DNA from: Viola odorata
Taxonomy: Eukaryota; Streptophyta; Magnoliopsida; Malpighiales; Violaceae
Reading direction: 5' to 3'
NCBI GenBank assembly: GCA_963691705.1
Contig: OY829542.1
Location: 51,005,002 to 51,069,001, forward strand
Length of the DNA stretch: 64,000 nt
Part shown: positions 1-11,326 of the stretch, piece by piece
Numbering within the stretch: position 1 is the stretch's first letter
Layout: the number at the start of each line of letters is the position of its first letter
Position numbers and translations under genes: made by a program
Notes under the pieces: model-generated
The model's input: only the letters and a program-made list of their open reading frames with translations
What the model was told of the DNA's origin: nothing
Database searches by the model: none

Positions 1-1818
1 GGCAGTGTTCAATCGACGGTAATCGATAACGCGCCACCCGTTCTGGATGCGAGTGGGAATCTGTTCGCCGTTTTGTCCCGTGATGATTGTGATACCGGTC
101 TTCTTAGGGACAACTTGAACTGGACTGACCCAAGTACTGTCCAAAATAGGGTAGATCACACCAGCGTCGAGGAGTTTCAGTATTTCCTTCTTAACTACCT
201 CCATCATAGGTGGGTTAAGAAGGCGTTGTGGCTGGCGAACTGACTTGTTATCATCGTCTAAGTGTATCTGATAAGTGCACAGGGCGGGAGATAGTCCCTT
301 GATATCCGAAATTGTCCATCCAATAGCTCTCTTGAATTCCTTCAGTAGGGTAACTAGAGATGTTTCTTCTTCGGTATCTAGTTTGCTGGAGATGATGACA
401 GGCAAAGATTCATTGGCACTGAGGTAAGCATACTTCAGGTGCTCGGGTAAGACTTTGAGTTCCAGGTTTGGGGCCTGCACAATGGAAGGAGGGAGCTTAG
501 TGTATTCAGAGGGCAGAGGCTTTACCACCATATTAAATGAAGAATGAGGGGTGGTTTCCAAGACAGAAACGATCTCTCGCAGAGCTGAAGGGGTGACAAA
601 TTTGGATTCCAGATCTTGCATCTCCGCGAAGTTGACACTATTGGCTAGGGCAAGCTGCAGAGGATCCATAGAAAATAAGTCAGCAATTTTCTCAACATCT
701 GGGTCAACAATATCAATAAAATTGAGACTAGAAAATTCAGAAAGGAAACGTATGGCATCAGTCATGCTAAATTGGATAATCCGTCCATCGAACTCGAGTG
801 TAATCGATGCATCATAAGCGTCTATCTTCGCACGTGCAGTCCTGAGGAAAGGTCGGCCCAGTAGAACGTCAGAGGATTTAGTTCCTTGCTCGTTCTCCAT
901 GCTGATCACATAAAAGTCGGCTGAAAAGAGGAGGCTACCGACTTGGACTAGGACGTCCTCGATGATTCCTTCTGGATAGATAATTGATCGATATGCCAGC
1001 TGGATGAAAACTCTGGTTGACTTCAGTGGTCCGAGTTCTAGCTGAGAGTATATCGTCAAGGGCAAGACGTTGATACCTGCACCTAAGTCACATATAGCTT
1101 TGCCAATGTCAGTACCTCCAAGCTTGCAGGGAATCGTAAACATTCCTGGGTCTGCACACTTTGGAGGGATTTTTCTTTGAATAACAGCAGAAACATTAAC
1201 ACCCACACTAATTTTGTTCACGTTAGCCAATTTACTTTTGTTAGTGCATAAGGATTTCAGGAACTTAGCATAACGTGGAACGCTTTTAATAGCTTGCATA
1301 AGTGGAATGTTAATTTGAACCTTACTGAATAAGTCAAAAATTTCTTTTTCTTCTTTTTCTTTTTTCTTTTTGACTAACCTGTGTGGGAAGGGAGGCTCAA
1401 GGACTTTGATGATGAATTCATCAGAGAATTCAGAACCCTCATTATTAATGGGTGTTCCTGGTTTTCTGGAAGTGTAGACCTTTTTTTCCTTCTCTGCTCT
1501 AACCTCAACTTCTTCAACCACGGGTGTGGGATCAGGGAGCTCAACTTCTTGGGCGAGCGGCTGGCGGTCAGGTAACTGTGTGCCACTTCAGAGGTTAATG
1601 GCACAGGCCCCGTGCTTAGGGTTTGCTTCAGGCTGTGGTGGCAGTCTTCCACCATTTTTTAGTTCCCTTACCTCTGCGGATAGGTTTTCAAGTTTTTTGT
1701 TCATTTCAACAACTAGCTGTCGCAAACTAGATTCCTCATTGTTTGGCGGAGGGGGTCCTTGCGGAGCTTGGTATTGGTGCTGTTGATTGTTGTGATAGGT
1801 GGGCCGTGGTTTGAAATT
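1..1818 (-). pseudogene. pol of Athila-type copy 1 (linker, aspartic protease, start of reverse transcriptase)
   Basis: Reading leftward, this part encodes the Gag-Pol linker, a retropepsin-type protease (a DLGA active-site motif, then a conserved stretch ending LLGRPFLR near 840-890) and the first residues of the reverse transcriptase at the window edge. An in-frame TGA at 1588-1590 replaces the CGA seen at the matching place in the plus-strand copy (61038-61040), so the polyprotein is interrupted. Left of about 1370 I see no further stop. The usual role is proteolytic maturation and cDNA synthesis for the element. The copy is defective in gag as well, so autonomous activity is unlikely. Confidence 0.8.
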
Positions 1819-3038
1819 CTAGAGGTTAAAGGGCGGATGTTGTTGGTTCTGGAACGGTTTTTGTGGCTGCATCTGGTTTGGCATAGGCTGCTGCTGGTTG
1901 TTGTTGCCGTAGCTTAGGTTTGGGTGGCGCCAACCATTGAGGTAGTTCTGAGTATATGAATCCTGCTTCCTAGGGGCTCCATTATAGTTCCCTATGGCGT
2001 TCACATCTACTTCATCTGGAATATGCGGACAGGCGTCCGTAGGGTGGTCAGTAAAGTTGCAGATGCCACAGGCTTTGATCTGCACGGGCTGGCCGCTGGT
2101 GAAGTTTTGAATCATTCCAGTAAGGGTGGAGAGTTGGTTTTCTATAACAACGGATCGAGCATCATGCATGGGAGGACTTAGTTGGTCCAACGGCACAACA
2201 TTCTTAGAATTTTTACGTTTTCTGCGGTTAGGGCAAGCATATCACCGTTACTGGCAGCATCAATCAATTCTTTGCTTCGCCCCCGCAGTCCCTCATGGAA
2301 GTACCCCAGGAGAGCGTGGTCAGGAATGTTGTGCGAGGGACAGAGAGTTTGCATCTTTTTGAACCGCTCGTAGTACTGTCCAATGTTCTCATTCTCTTTT
2401 TGGGTGATGGAGACTAGCTGTTTCTTGGTTATATTGGCCATGGAAGTAGGATAGTATTTTTCAGTGAATGCCTTGAACATGTCGGCCCAGCAAGTAATGG
2501 ATAGGGCGGGCAGATCATAAAACCAGTTGCGAGCGTCATCTTCAAGCGACCACATGAAGGCTCTAAGCTTAGCTTGATTGATGTCCACCTCTGGGGGGTT
2601 TAGAGCTTCACAAACGGTATGGAGCTGCTGAAGATGTTGAAGGGCACTCTCTCTAGGGATGCCATGGAACTTGGGCAAGTAGTGGAGGACAGAGGATTTG
2701 ATAATCCAATCATGGGCAACAGTAGGCCATGCGATGCACCCAGCAGTGGTTTCGGCAGTAGCATTCAGTTCCGAGATGCAGGGATTGACGACAGCTTCGT
2801 CATCCCCACCGTCACCGTTATCAGCCATAACAGGATGTTCGGGGTTCGGGTTATTTTCAATGTCTCGATCGAGCAGATCGAAGTGAGCAGGAGGTTCCAA
2901 AGTTTCAGGGGAAGGGTCAGATGGATGAGATGTAGGAGCTGCAGATTGATTTTGCTTAGTAAGTTTGCGGGTTAATCGTTCTGTTCTTCGGATCTCTGGA
3001 TCGAAAGGTAGTAAAGTTGCGTTGGAAGACCTGGTCAT
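1819..3038 (-). pseudogene. gag of Athila-type copy 1, disrupted
   Basis: Capsid and nucleocapsid region of the retrotransposon. The frame opens with MTRSSN at 3038 and carries the retrotransposon-Gag core (the WSLEDDARNWFYDLP and YYERFKKM region) before breaking near 2200. There, comparison with the plus-strand copy shows a deletion of about 16 bases. The second half (1819-2196) continues in another frame through the zinc knuckle and a Gln/Asn-rich tail, and stops at a TAG (1819-1821) where the sister copy has CAG. Gag would normally package the element RNA in virus-like particles in the cytoplasm. With a frameshift and a nonsense codon, this one cannot give a full-length product. Confidence 0.85.
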
Positions 3039-3068
3039 ACAAAAAAGAAAAGAGCGTTACTTGCGTTA

Positions 3069-3087
3069 ATCCCCGGCAACGGCGCCA
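3069..3087 (-). other. primer-binding site matching tRNA-Asp 3' end
   Basis: These 19 bases lie just inside the LTR and match the 3' end (including CCA) of plant tRNA-Asp(GTC) as I know it: the minus strand reads TGGCGCCGTTGCCGGGGAT. Priming from tRNA-Asp is typical of Athila/Calypso elements. The match here is complete, whereas the plus-strand copy has one mismatch. Confidence 0.85.
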
Positions 3088-3092
3088 AAATT

Positions 3093-4472
3093 TGATGTGT
3101 TGTCGAAGCACATACAAAAATAATAATAAAACCTGCAGTCAATGTGCACAACACATTGTGTATAATGGTAACAGGATCGAACACAGGGATTAAGGGACCA
3201 ATACTCAACTCAATTTGGCAAACTAAATAATCCAAGCAACAAGTAACCGAAAGGGGGGTTTTGAATGGTTGTTTGATTAATCTAATTATTAACAACGCAA
3301 GTAATAAAGTCTAACAGTGGAGGATGATAATAGTGATAAGAAATCAATGGATACAAGAATTCTCAGTAAGAGTCCGAATCCAGTTGCATTTACGGTCAGC
3401 CGGTCATTGGCACAAACATCGTCTACCCCGAGCCGATAGGCGCACTATAGGGACCAGGTACGCTTAGGTCCCCTACTTACCTTCGTAATAGAAGTTATCC
3501 CAAGGTACGCTTATGGGTTAACCTTGACAGTCCGCTGTCCTCCAAGGTACGCTTATGGAGGCAACACTCAGATGCCCATGAAGAAGAGGTAAGATGCGTC
3601 TAGGGCAAGACACTCGGTACGCTTGAGGTTCTACCCTAACGACTTGTTCAATCCAACTGGGGGATACCAGGCTTCCAGTCAGGACCAGTATGGTTATCTG
3701 CTCTACCCTGCAGCTTCGCGTTAGGTATAACAACAGGGACGATAGTAATTACTCTAGTTCCATTATTAGGTGATCAAGCTAATAATTACCCTAGGTAAAT
3801 TGACAATTAATTATTGAACAAGAAGATACCAACACAGAGTTTATGAAGTACAATTTGACCTCACGGCTTCCCTTGCAACCTTCAGACTCTCACCAAGAAC
3901 GGAGAGACTTAGCCGCACATATTAAAAGTAAAAACAAATAAATAACTAGATTGCATAATTAAATAAGAGGGATGGAGAAGAAATAAATCCTGATTATTAC
4001 CGGCCGGAGCAAAACTCCGGTTTATTGAAGCTAAAACAAAGGTTGCCGAAGGCAGTGGTGGCGCCAAAAGTTAGCGGGAGAAGAGAAGAGGGGGATACCC
4101 CCGAAACCTAATTACTAAAGTATTTATATGACTATTACAAATTAAACTCCTAATCCGATTTGAGTTCAACTCCTCCTAGGACTTCTACTGCGATTGGGAC
4201 TTCTAGAGCATTAATTGAGCAGATCCGAAATTTTCCTTTATCGCGCTTGTTTCCTTTTCTCGCTAGGATACTGCTGCCTTCCGCGAACGTCCAGCTGCTC
4301 GGCCTAACTGCTCCAATGCATCCAGAAAGTGATAGAAAACGTTCCTTTTCGTACTTTCCTCTCAAATAGCCCAGATCTGTAAAAAGTGAATAAACACAGC
4401 AACATAAGTAGCATCATGATCTAAAAAGGCATATAAAAGAGGAAAAAATTATGGACATAAAATGCTCTATCA
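3093..4472 (-). repeat. 5' LTR of Athila-type copy 1
   Basis: Long terminal repeat of about 1380 bp, read on the minus strand from TGATAGAGC at 4472 to ACACATCA at 3093. It aligns along its whole length with the plus-strand LTR at 58085-59448. It holds four copies of GGTACGCTT(A/G) on the plus strand (3457, 3504, 3546, 3616). The edges were set by the TG...CA ends, by the adjoining primer-binding site and by the sharp junction with transposase sequence at 4473. Confidence 0.88.
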
Positions 4473-6566
4473 GCTACCCCCAAACTCGGACTTGAAATTA
4501 ACCCAAATATGTCTGACACAATACCTATGATCCACATCCTTAAGTACTGTATCAAAGATATTTTGCAAACCCTGCATACACAAAGCATATGTTAGACATA
4601 GTTATGGAAACTTAAAATAACCATAGTAGCAAGGGTGTAAAAATACCTTCTGCCTATCTGACATGAAGCACTATTCATTAAGTTGCCCGATGTCTTCTTC
4701 TAACCTCTTTAGAAACCATAACCAGTTGTCCTTGCACTCGGAATCAACCACTGCCCATGCAATAGGAAATAAGTTACCATTAGCATCCTTTCCTATTGCT
4801 GACAATAAATGACCCTTGTGTTTCCCTTTCAGATGACAACCATCAATGCCGATAAATGGCCGACATCCTTTCAAAAATCCACGCTTACAAGTTTCCAGAC
4901 ACATGTATAACCTCTTGAATACACCACGCAGAGCAGTTATCTTCACTGTGCTGCCAGGATTTGTCTTTCTAATTGCTTCAGCGTAATTCCACAGCAACCT
5001 GTATTGCTCTTCATGCTCTCCCTCGATAATATTTTGTGTTATTTTCTTCGCCCTCACCATCTTAGCCATAGAAACTGACACAAATTTCTCTCTACGCACC
5101 CTACTTGCAAGGACACTCAAATCAGTATCTATATCATCCTTGAAGTCTGCCAAATACGTGTCAGCAATCCACTTGGCAGATGCTCTACTATGATCTACAT
5201 CTTTTCCACAGTAGTGAGTGCTTCGAAATGTCTTAATCTGAAATGAGGTCCTGTCCGCAGATGGTGAAGCATGTAATCTCCATGAGCAACCTTTCTTGCT
5301 AGTGACAGTAACCCTACTATTCTCATTCTTCACATACTTATAATCATGTCCAATCTGCAGTGAGTAAAGCTTCAAAGCCTTTCTGAAGACAGCAATACTG
5401 GAAAATAACATTCCAACCTCCAATTTAATTGTTCCTTTCATATCACTACTCTCATTGAAAACTGGGAATTTTTTCTTCCTCCTTGCTATTTCATCGTCAC
5501 TGTCAGAACACGGGGGGTTGTCTAAGATGTCACTACCCTCTTCATCTGTTTCCACTTCAGGCATACTTGGACCAAAATTAGGTCTATTGTCTCTGTTAAA
5601 TCTGCCTTGCTCAACACCCACACTTGGTTGCCCAACACCCACACTTGCTCCCCCAACACCTACACTTGCTCTCGCAAATTCCTCACCCAATTCCTCAATC
5701 TCCATCTCAAAACCGTCAATCATTTCATCATCATCCTCTGACTTTGCAAAGTCACTTAACTCTTCAGCACTAGTGTAACTTCCAGCATCTCCATTCACAT
5801 ATATTTCAGGCTCATCTGTCTCTGCATTGGGCTTTGCACCATCCCCAGGCCCATCTGTCTCTGCATTGGGCCTTACACCATCCCCAGGCCCATCTTCTGA
5901 ATTGAGAGTAGCCACAGCCCCCCTACTAGGGTGTATCTCTTCATTCATCTCATTTACTTCTCTATCACTGTCATCACCACAACTCTCCACCAGAACATCA
6001 TCATCTCTCACTGCTTCATTCATATCATTGTTTTTTTCATCTTGACCCCTGTCATCACCACAACTCTCCACCTCAACATCATCATTTCTCACTGCTTCAC
6101 GGTTCTCTCCATCTACATATGGTAGGAGCAACGGAACACCCCTTATTCCATCTTCATTTTCATTTTCATCACCAGCACAAGCAAATACATCTTCCACTTC
6201 TTCATCACTACTGTCAAGACTGATAACAAACGTGGGGGTGTTGACTCCATGGTCCACATACACTTCTAGTGTATTCTCACAATTGGCTAACATATCTGTA
6301 ATGATTCTCTTTAAATGTTTCTCCTTCCTCAAACCCCTTCCGTCTTCCTCCATATCCTGCCATGGATATTTTGCCTCAAAATGTACAGCACTTGCATGGT
6401 ATCCTGCATCCCTTACTCTGGAGTCTATGTCATCTAGTGTCAGCACATCATGCTCAATAAAAAAACTTTCTTCCACTGCATCTACATAGTGCAGTTTTGG
6501 AAGTAGAATCAATGTTCCACCCATGAAGATTTTCACATGAATAAGCATCCTGCCATGAGATTGCAC
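4473..6566 (-). pseudogene. MuDR/MULE transposase, truncated by LTR retrotransposon insertion
   Basis: A long open frame (6566 to 4674, 631 codons) encodes a MULE transposase. It has a PB1-like start, a long acidic low-complexity stretch (residues about 115-360) containing duplicated segments, a MuDR-type zinc-binding domain (about 375-470, with CSWRLHAS and HYCGKDVDH) and the start of the DDE catalytic domain with the first Asp in FIGIDGCHLKG. A TAG at 4671-4673 breaks the frame just before the second catalytic motif, MSDRQK. An intron follows (4646 down to 4572, GT-AG), then a 33-codon exon (4571-4473, with HRYCVRH) that ends exactly at the LTR. The LTR's first three bases give an in-frame TGA. 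The enzyme would cut and paste MULE DNA. This copy is dead. Confidence 0.88.
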
Positions 6567-7434
6567 AACATTATTACTAAATAATTAACCACTATTTAAG
6601 GAATATTGTAGCATTATTTAAGGAATATTCTAGCTTTTTAAGGAATATTATACCAGGACCACAAGTGATAATGGTGCATAAAATACTATCATTGTCAAAC
6701 ACCAGACAACAACCAAAATAAAGACGTCGTACTTTGGTCCACCACCAAGTACCAAAACCACACTACAGATCTGAACAAAAAACAACATAAAAGACAGAAA
6801 TCAACTACTTGAATAAGCAGACACATATTTCAAGGGAACAGTAAGGCGGGTAAAAGACCCATCACTAACCTCGCAAATGCAGCGGTGTCACTCCACCAAA
6901 GATTTGAATTTTCGTTTTCACTGTCCTTCGTTTTCTTCGTTCGCGCGGAGATGGAGCAATTCGTTCCCAAAATATCAAACCTTCAATTCTTCATCTATTG
7001 TTTCTTCGTCTTCGGTTCTTCGTCTTTGTCTTCGCCTCTTCGTCTTCGTCTTCGCCTCTTCGTCTTTAACAATGGTCGTAACCCTAACAATCGCCTCTCT
7101 CTCTTCGCTGTCTCTTCGTCCCTCTCTTTTCTTTTTCTTCTCTATTTTTCCCTCTTCTCTGACAACGGAAAATTATAAGGATGTTGTTTGGTTTTCAAAT
7201 TCTGAAAAATTAATTTTTGTTTTAAGTTAAATGAAAACATGTTTAACTGAAATTAAGAAATTACGGTGTCACCGGGAGAAAGGACGAAAACTGGTTGTAG
7301 GCAGTCAAAATGGACGAAGGGTTAACGTTTGTTCTTAAAAAATAGTACAGAGGAGCCGTTTGATCACTTTTAAAGGATAGGGGAGGAATTTGTTTTTAGA
7401 GTATAGTACAGGGGTCCTTTGAACAATTTACCCT
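4473..7434 (-). mobile_element. Mutator-like element (MULE), 5' part, interrupted by a retrotransposon
   Basis: The right end at 7434 reads GGGTAAATTGTTCAAAGGAC on the minus strand, a terminal sequence common in plant MULEs, with a possible 9-bp target copy at 7435-7443. Inside it are a subterminal and 5'-UTR-like stretch (6570-7430) and a MuDR-family transposase gene on the minus strand. The left part is missing from view because Athila copy 1 was inserted at 4472/4473. The distal MULE end should lie beyond the window. A possible noncoding 5' exon ends near 6870 at a GTTAGT donor. Confidence 0.75.
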
Positions 7435-7464
7435 AGCAAGTTCCTTTGCGTTTTGAATCCACTG

Positions 7465-8670
7465 TGATGTGATCCTGCCTAGGGTTAGTAAGCCGGATTA
7501 CAATGGAGCTTATAGAGGATCTAGCCGAACGAATTAACTAGCACACACATGACCAAAAAGAAGGAAACAACAAGATATGAATGTATAGCGGAGGAAGAAA
7601 CACAAAAGAGTGATGGAAAGGAACGAAATTACCCGGGAATTAGAAGATGGATGGAAGGGACGGAGATGAGCATATACGAAGTAGCGAGAATCACATGAAC
7701 GATTGCTTGATCAAGATATACTCCGAGGGCCAAGATTGAGACTTGTTTCTATGGATGATCAACCAAATAAACATATATTTCATTCACATAAATTGTCAAT
7801 ACGATTACAAGCTTTGATTTCCCAGAGAGAGATCGGGAGGAGTAATCTCAAACTCAAGCGATCCCTCTCAAGGAATTAAAGTGATGAGCTCATGGCTTAG
7901 TTGACAAGAGAAAGGAGTAATCTCACTTTACAAACATCAACCAAATGTCTAAGCTAGCTAGGAAAATGATACAAAAGAGTTACATATAGTTGGTATGCAA
8001 ATTGGGCTTGAAAAGCCCGAAAATCCAACTCAAAACAGTGGCTAGCGTGGATCACGCTAAATCACGTTAGCCAATTTTTCCCTGGCGTGATTCACGCTAA
8101 GGCCTTGGTGTGATCACGCCAAGGATTGAGTCAAAAATTCGAAATTAAACCAGTGGCTAGCGTGAATCACACTAAGGGCGAGGCGTGATCACGCTAGCAT
8201 TTTTCTTCCTGCGCGCCAGAATGTCGATTAGCATAACTTTTGATCCACCCGTCCGATTGGCCTGAAACTTGTCCCAAATGAAAGCTAACATCTTGAAGTT
8301 TCCATCAAGCCTCTGATCTCTCAAATCGGGCACCATTTGCTTGTCCATATGCTCATGATGATTGGTCCTCTTGGATGGAGCATTTGTCGACGAGCCTTGT
8401 TGCGAGTTGAGGAAGTCCGGCTTTGCGGGAGGCCTTGGGGTGGTGCGCGTGTCCTTGGGACTTTCTAGGGCTAGACGTGCCTCGACTTCATGGCTTGCTC
8501 GGCCATCTTGGGAGTTCCACGTGTCTAGGCCTAGGGATTGCGAAGATTTAGCACTCGATCCTCGACCTTGGGCATGATTTACGCCCATTTGCAAGGCTCG
8601 GCTGCCCGTGACCGATCCTCTTGGCAAGGTGTCAAGTTGTTCTAATTCGAAGGGGGCCGTGATCACATCA
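7465..8670. mobile_element. probable solo LTR with 5-bp target duplication
   Basis: A 1206-bp block begins TGATGTGATCC and ends GATCACATCA, giving matched TG...CA ends with a 10-bp terminal inverted repeat. It is bounded by CACTG on both sides (7460-7464 and 8671-8675), as for an LTR-element insertion reduced to one LTR. A minus-strand open frame of 164 codons (8172-8666) lies within it, but I recognise no domain in it. Between about 8036 and 8200 there are several near-palindromic motifs of the form GCGTGATCACGC. The element family and orientation cannot be told from the window. Confidence 0.7.
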
Positions 8671-9352
8671 CACTGTGAACCCAGGAAACTAATTTGTGCC
8701 TTGCTTGAGTGCGCTGATCGATCTTATTTTATGGTAGAGTCCTGAACTAAACTCAGATTGACCAATTTAATTGATGTTTCTATGTTCATTGTATCACACT
8801 AATCATTCTGTTTTGGTTTTCTGCTCAAATGGAGTTGCTCATATTTTTCAATGTGTTATATTTGCCAGCTTATGGTTATCCCAACGAAACTGTCCCGTTG
8901 TTGAGATCAACTTTCACGTTGAGAGCCAAGCCTCGAGAATCAAAGAGAGAATGAGAAGAGCTTTGCCGAGCTCCCTCGCTATTTCTTTTTCATTTGTTTT
9001 GAAAACCAGAGATGAGTAAATTAGGTTAGCATGAACCCTTTTAGCTATGGATGGTTGTGTTCTCGTTCCTATTGAATATCGTTTGCAAGCATAGACCGGC
9101 TACAAGAAACCTGTTGTCAGGCATTGGCCTATCTTTTCTATGGTCTATTCGGCATTGGAAATCAAGTTGTCTCGTCGCCTCCGGTTTGATGCTCTTCCCT
9201 TGAGAAGCAAGCGGAATGCTGGCCATCCAAGGGAGGTGCCGCGTTTTGCAGTAGTGTATCAGATAATGGAAGTGAAATTAAGTTAGGTAGTAGACAGCAT
9301 AAAAATGGGTGAAATTAAGTGATTATCTGAAAAATTAAAGGCTAGTTTGGTA
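8671..9352. other. intergenic, no recognised feature
   Basis: Between the solo LTR and the next element. Short open frames occur, but none has a recognisable domain or supporting signals. Confidence 0.5.
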
Positions 9353-10045
9353 CTCCCTCCATTTCCTATTAATTTCCACTTTCCTACGGATTCTTTGTTT
9401 CCAATTAATTGTCATTTTTGTGCCACCTCAGCACATGGAAGAAGTCAATTACCAAAAAAGCCCTCTCCTCCTTCCTGACCAAATCCATCCCATCTCTCCT
9501 TCTCTGCTTTACCCAGGCCATGGATTCCCCCGCCTCACCCTCGCCAAATCCACCACCGCCACTGTCGCTTCTCACTCGTCAAATCCACCCTCATCACCAG
9601 AGCCATCACAAATCCACACGGGAGCCCAACCGCCGCCGCCGCTGCCTAGCCCACCCCGACCGGAGCCTGCCACCGCCTAGCCCACCCCACCGGAGCCCAA
9701 ATCTGGTGGCCCTTCACTGGATCTGCACTGGGTCGGAAGAGATTTCCTATTCCTAACCCACTTTGAGCCTCTTCATTTCCTTCACCGGAACCCACTGAGT
9801 ATTGAAATAATTTTGGAAAAAGGAATTTGCTGAAATTTGGGCGGACGGAGAATGGATTGTAATATCCCAATTTCCAAACTTAAATCGTACGCTCATTGTG
9901 AAAGAAATGAAGAAAGAAGAGAGTGGCAAGTTGCTTGTAGTTTCCATGAAAACTAGGGGCAAAATTGAAACTGGAAATAATAGAATAATAAAACCAAAAG
10001 GAGTGCTCCTGTTCCAAAACGTCAAATAAATGTACACAAAGGGAG
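9353..10045. mobile_element. Stowaway/mariner-like element with TA target site
   Basis: The left end reads TA then CTCCCTCCATTTCCTATTAA. The right end, read inward on the other strand, is TA then CTCCCTTTGTGTACATTTAT. Both are typical Stowaway-type termini with a TA duplication. The 693-bp interior includes a GC-rich proline-coding stretch (about 9520-9700) and no transposase. It is longer than an ordinary MITE and may be a deletion derivative or may have picked up host sequence. Confidence 0.65.
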
Positions 10046-11326
10046 TATCATTTATATTTTTCGGTTTTTTTGTCTTTAAAACAAAAACAAAAACATGAAC
10101 ATAAGCAGCCGCTTTTTCTGATTTTTAAAATTATGATTTTGTTTTCATAAATTGTTCACACAAAAGAATAAATTGAAAATAAAAAATAAATTTATCAAAT
10201 ATGTTTTTGTTTTTTTAGAAAAATATAAAACTAGAAATAGAAATGATACCAAATAAATTCAAATAAACATAAATTGTTTGGTTATAAATAGTTTTATTTG
10301 TTTGGTTCTTTGAAATAGAATGTAGCTCGTTTTGGAATGTAATTTTCCTCGGAAAATTATTACCTAAAGAGAAAGTTACAAAAAAAAATTTGGTTGATGC
10401 CTATAAAATTTAAAAAATGTTCAACAAGGAATGTCAAAATTGTCAAACCATAATACTTAGTTTTTAAGTTTGGGAAAGTTGGATTCTTAACATTTTTTCA
10501 AGAATCACTATTTTTTATTACCATATCTAGAGAGAAAAATGTGAGATTCTCTAGAAATTAATATCTACAGTAAAATTAAAAATTTAACATTTTTGACCTA
10601 CTTTCTCCCCTTTATCTTGGATCCAAAAAGAAGGATTTTCTAAGACTTGTTAAAAAAAAGATCAAACAAATAAATTATATGTTTTGGTTATACAAATTCT
10701 TGTTCTTAATTTGAAATAGCTTAAGTATAACACGTAAACATGTGAATAATTACAAAGCATATTGATTTTTTTTTGTAAGCGGAATAATCTTTGCTTGGTT
10801 TTTTAAGAAATTTATAAGTTACATTCTTTTCTTATATTATAGTAAAAATAATGTAATTTTTTAAAAACATTTCATTATCTAAATGAAATAAATTGTTGAT
10901 ATATTTAAGTATTCGTGAAAGAGATATATTTTTACCGTCCTTTGTGGTACTATTCAATTCGAGTTTGAAATAATCGGCACTTAAAATAATAATTAAATTA
11001 CTAGATGATTTTGACAATTTTTTTTTTTAAAAAAAAAACTTGCTGGATTACTGCAAAATTAAATCACCCATTTCTCAAAACAAATAATCCATTGACTTTT
11101 TTCTCTTAATAATACGAGCAATTTATTTCTTTTTCTTTTTTTTACCAAAGATCAAAAGTAAATTAGTGGTCTCCTCGCCTAATAATAAGTAAATAAATAA
11201 AAGTAATTCGTGCAAAATGTTCAGTTTCCAGACCTAGCCTCCCGCCAGAAGTCCAACCGCAACCGTAACTCCAGTTTTCCTCCTCCATTTCCAAAATCCC
11301 TCCCCTTCCCGCCATAACATAAAACA
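10046..11326. other. AT-rich intergenic region upstream of the PPR gene
   Basis: Strongly AT-rich DNA with many homopolymer runs and no credible coding frame. The last 150 bp (from about 11180) become pyrimidine-rich and probably hold the promoter and 5' UTR of the PPR gene. Confidence 0.5.

Larger units (their letters stand above)
1..4472 (-). mobile_element. Ty3/gypsy (Athila-type) LTR retrotransposon, copy 1, 5' part
   Basis: The minus strand carries, in order, a 5' LTR (3093-4472), a primer-binding site, gag and the beginning of pol, which runs off the left edge of the window. The same family is present on the plus strand from 58085. The Athila assignment rests on the tRNA-Asp primer site, on a Gag with one CX2CX4HX4C knuckle (CGICNF then HPTDAC), and on the order gag, protease, reverse transcriptase. 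The outer LTR end at 4472 abuts a Mutator-like transposase exon, so the element is nested in that gene. The 3' LTR and target-site duplication are outside the window. Confidence 0.9.

Noticed and set aside
551..817. Plus-strand open frame of 88 codons, mirrored at 61811-62077 on the minus strand
   Set aside because: It is the antisense shadow of pol in both Athila copies; only the sense strand shows protease and reverse transcriptase motifs.
3069..3087. Possible tRNA-Asp gene fragment
   Set aside because: Only the 3' acceptor part matches and it lies directly inside an LTR, so it is a primer-binding site.
5455..6489. Several Ser/Thr-rich plus-strand frames
   Set aside because: They are the reverse complement of the acidic low-complexity part of the MULE transposase.
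8771..9226. Two short frames on opposite strands
   Set aside because: No domain, no homology I can recognise, and no promoter signal.
9409..9756. Proline-rich plus-strand frame of 115 codons
   Set aside because: No family, no upstream promoter, and it lies inside a Stowaway-like element; probably compositional.
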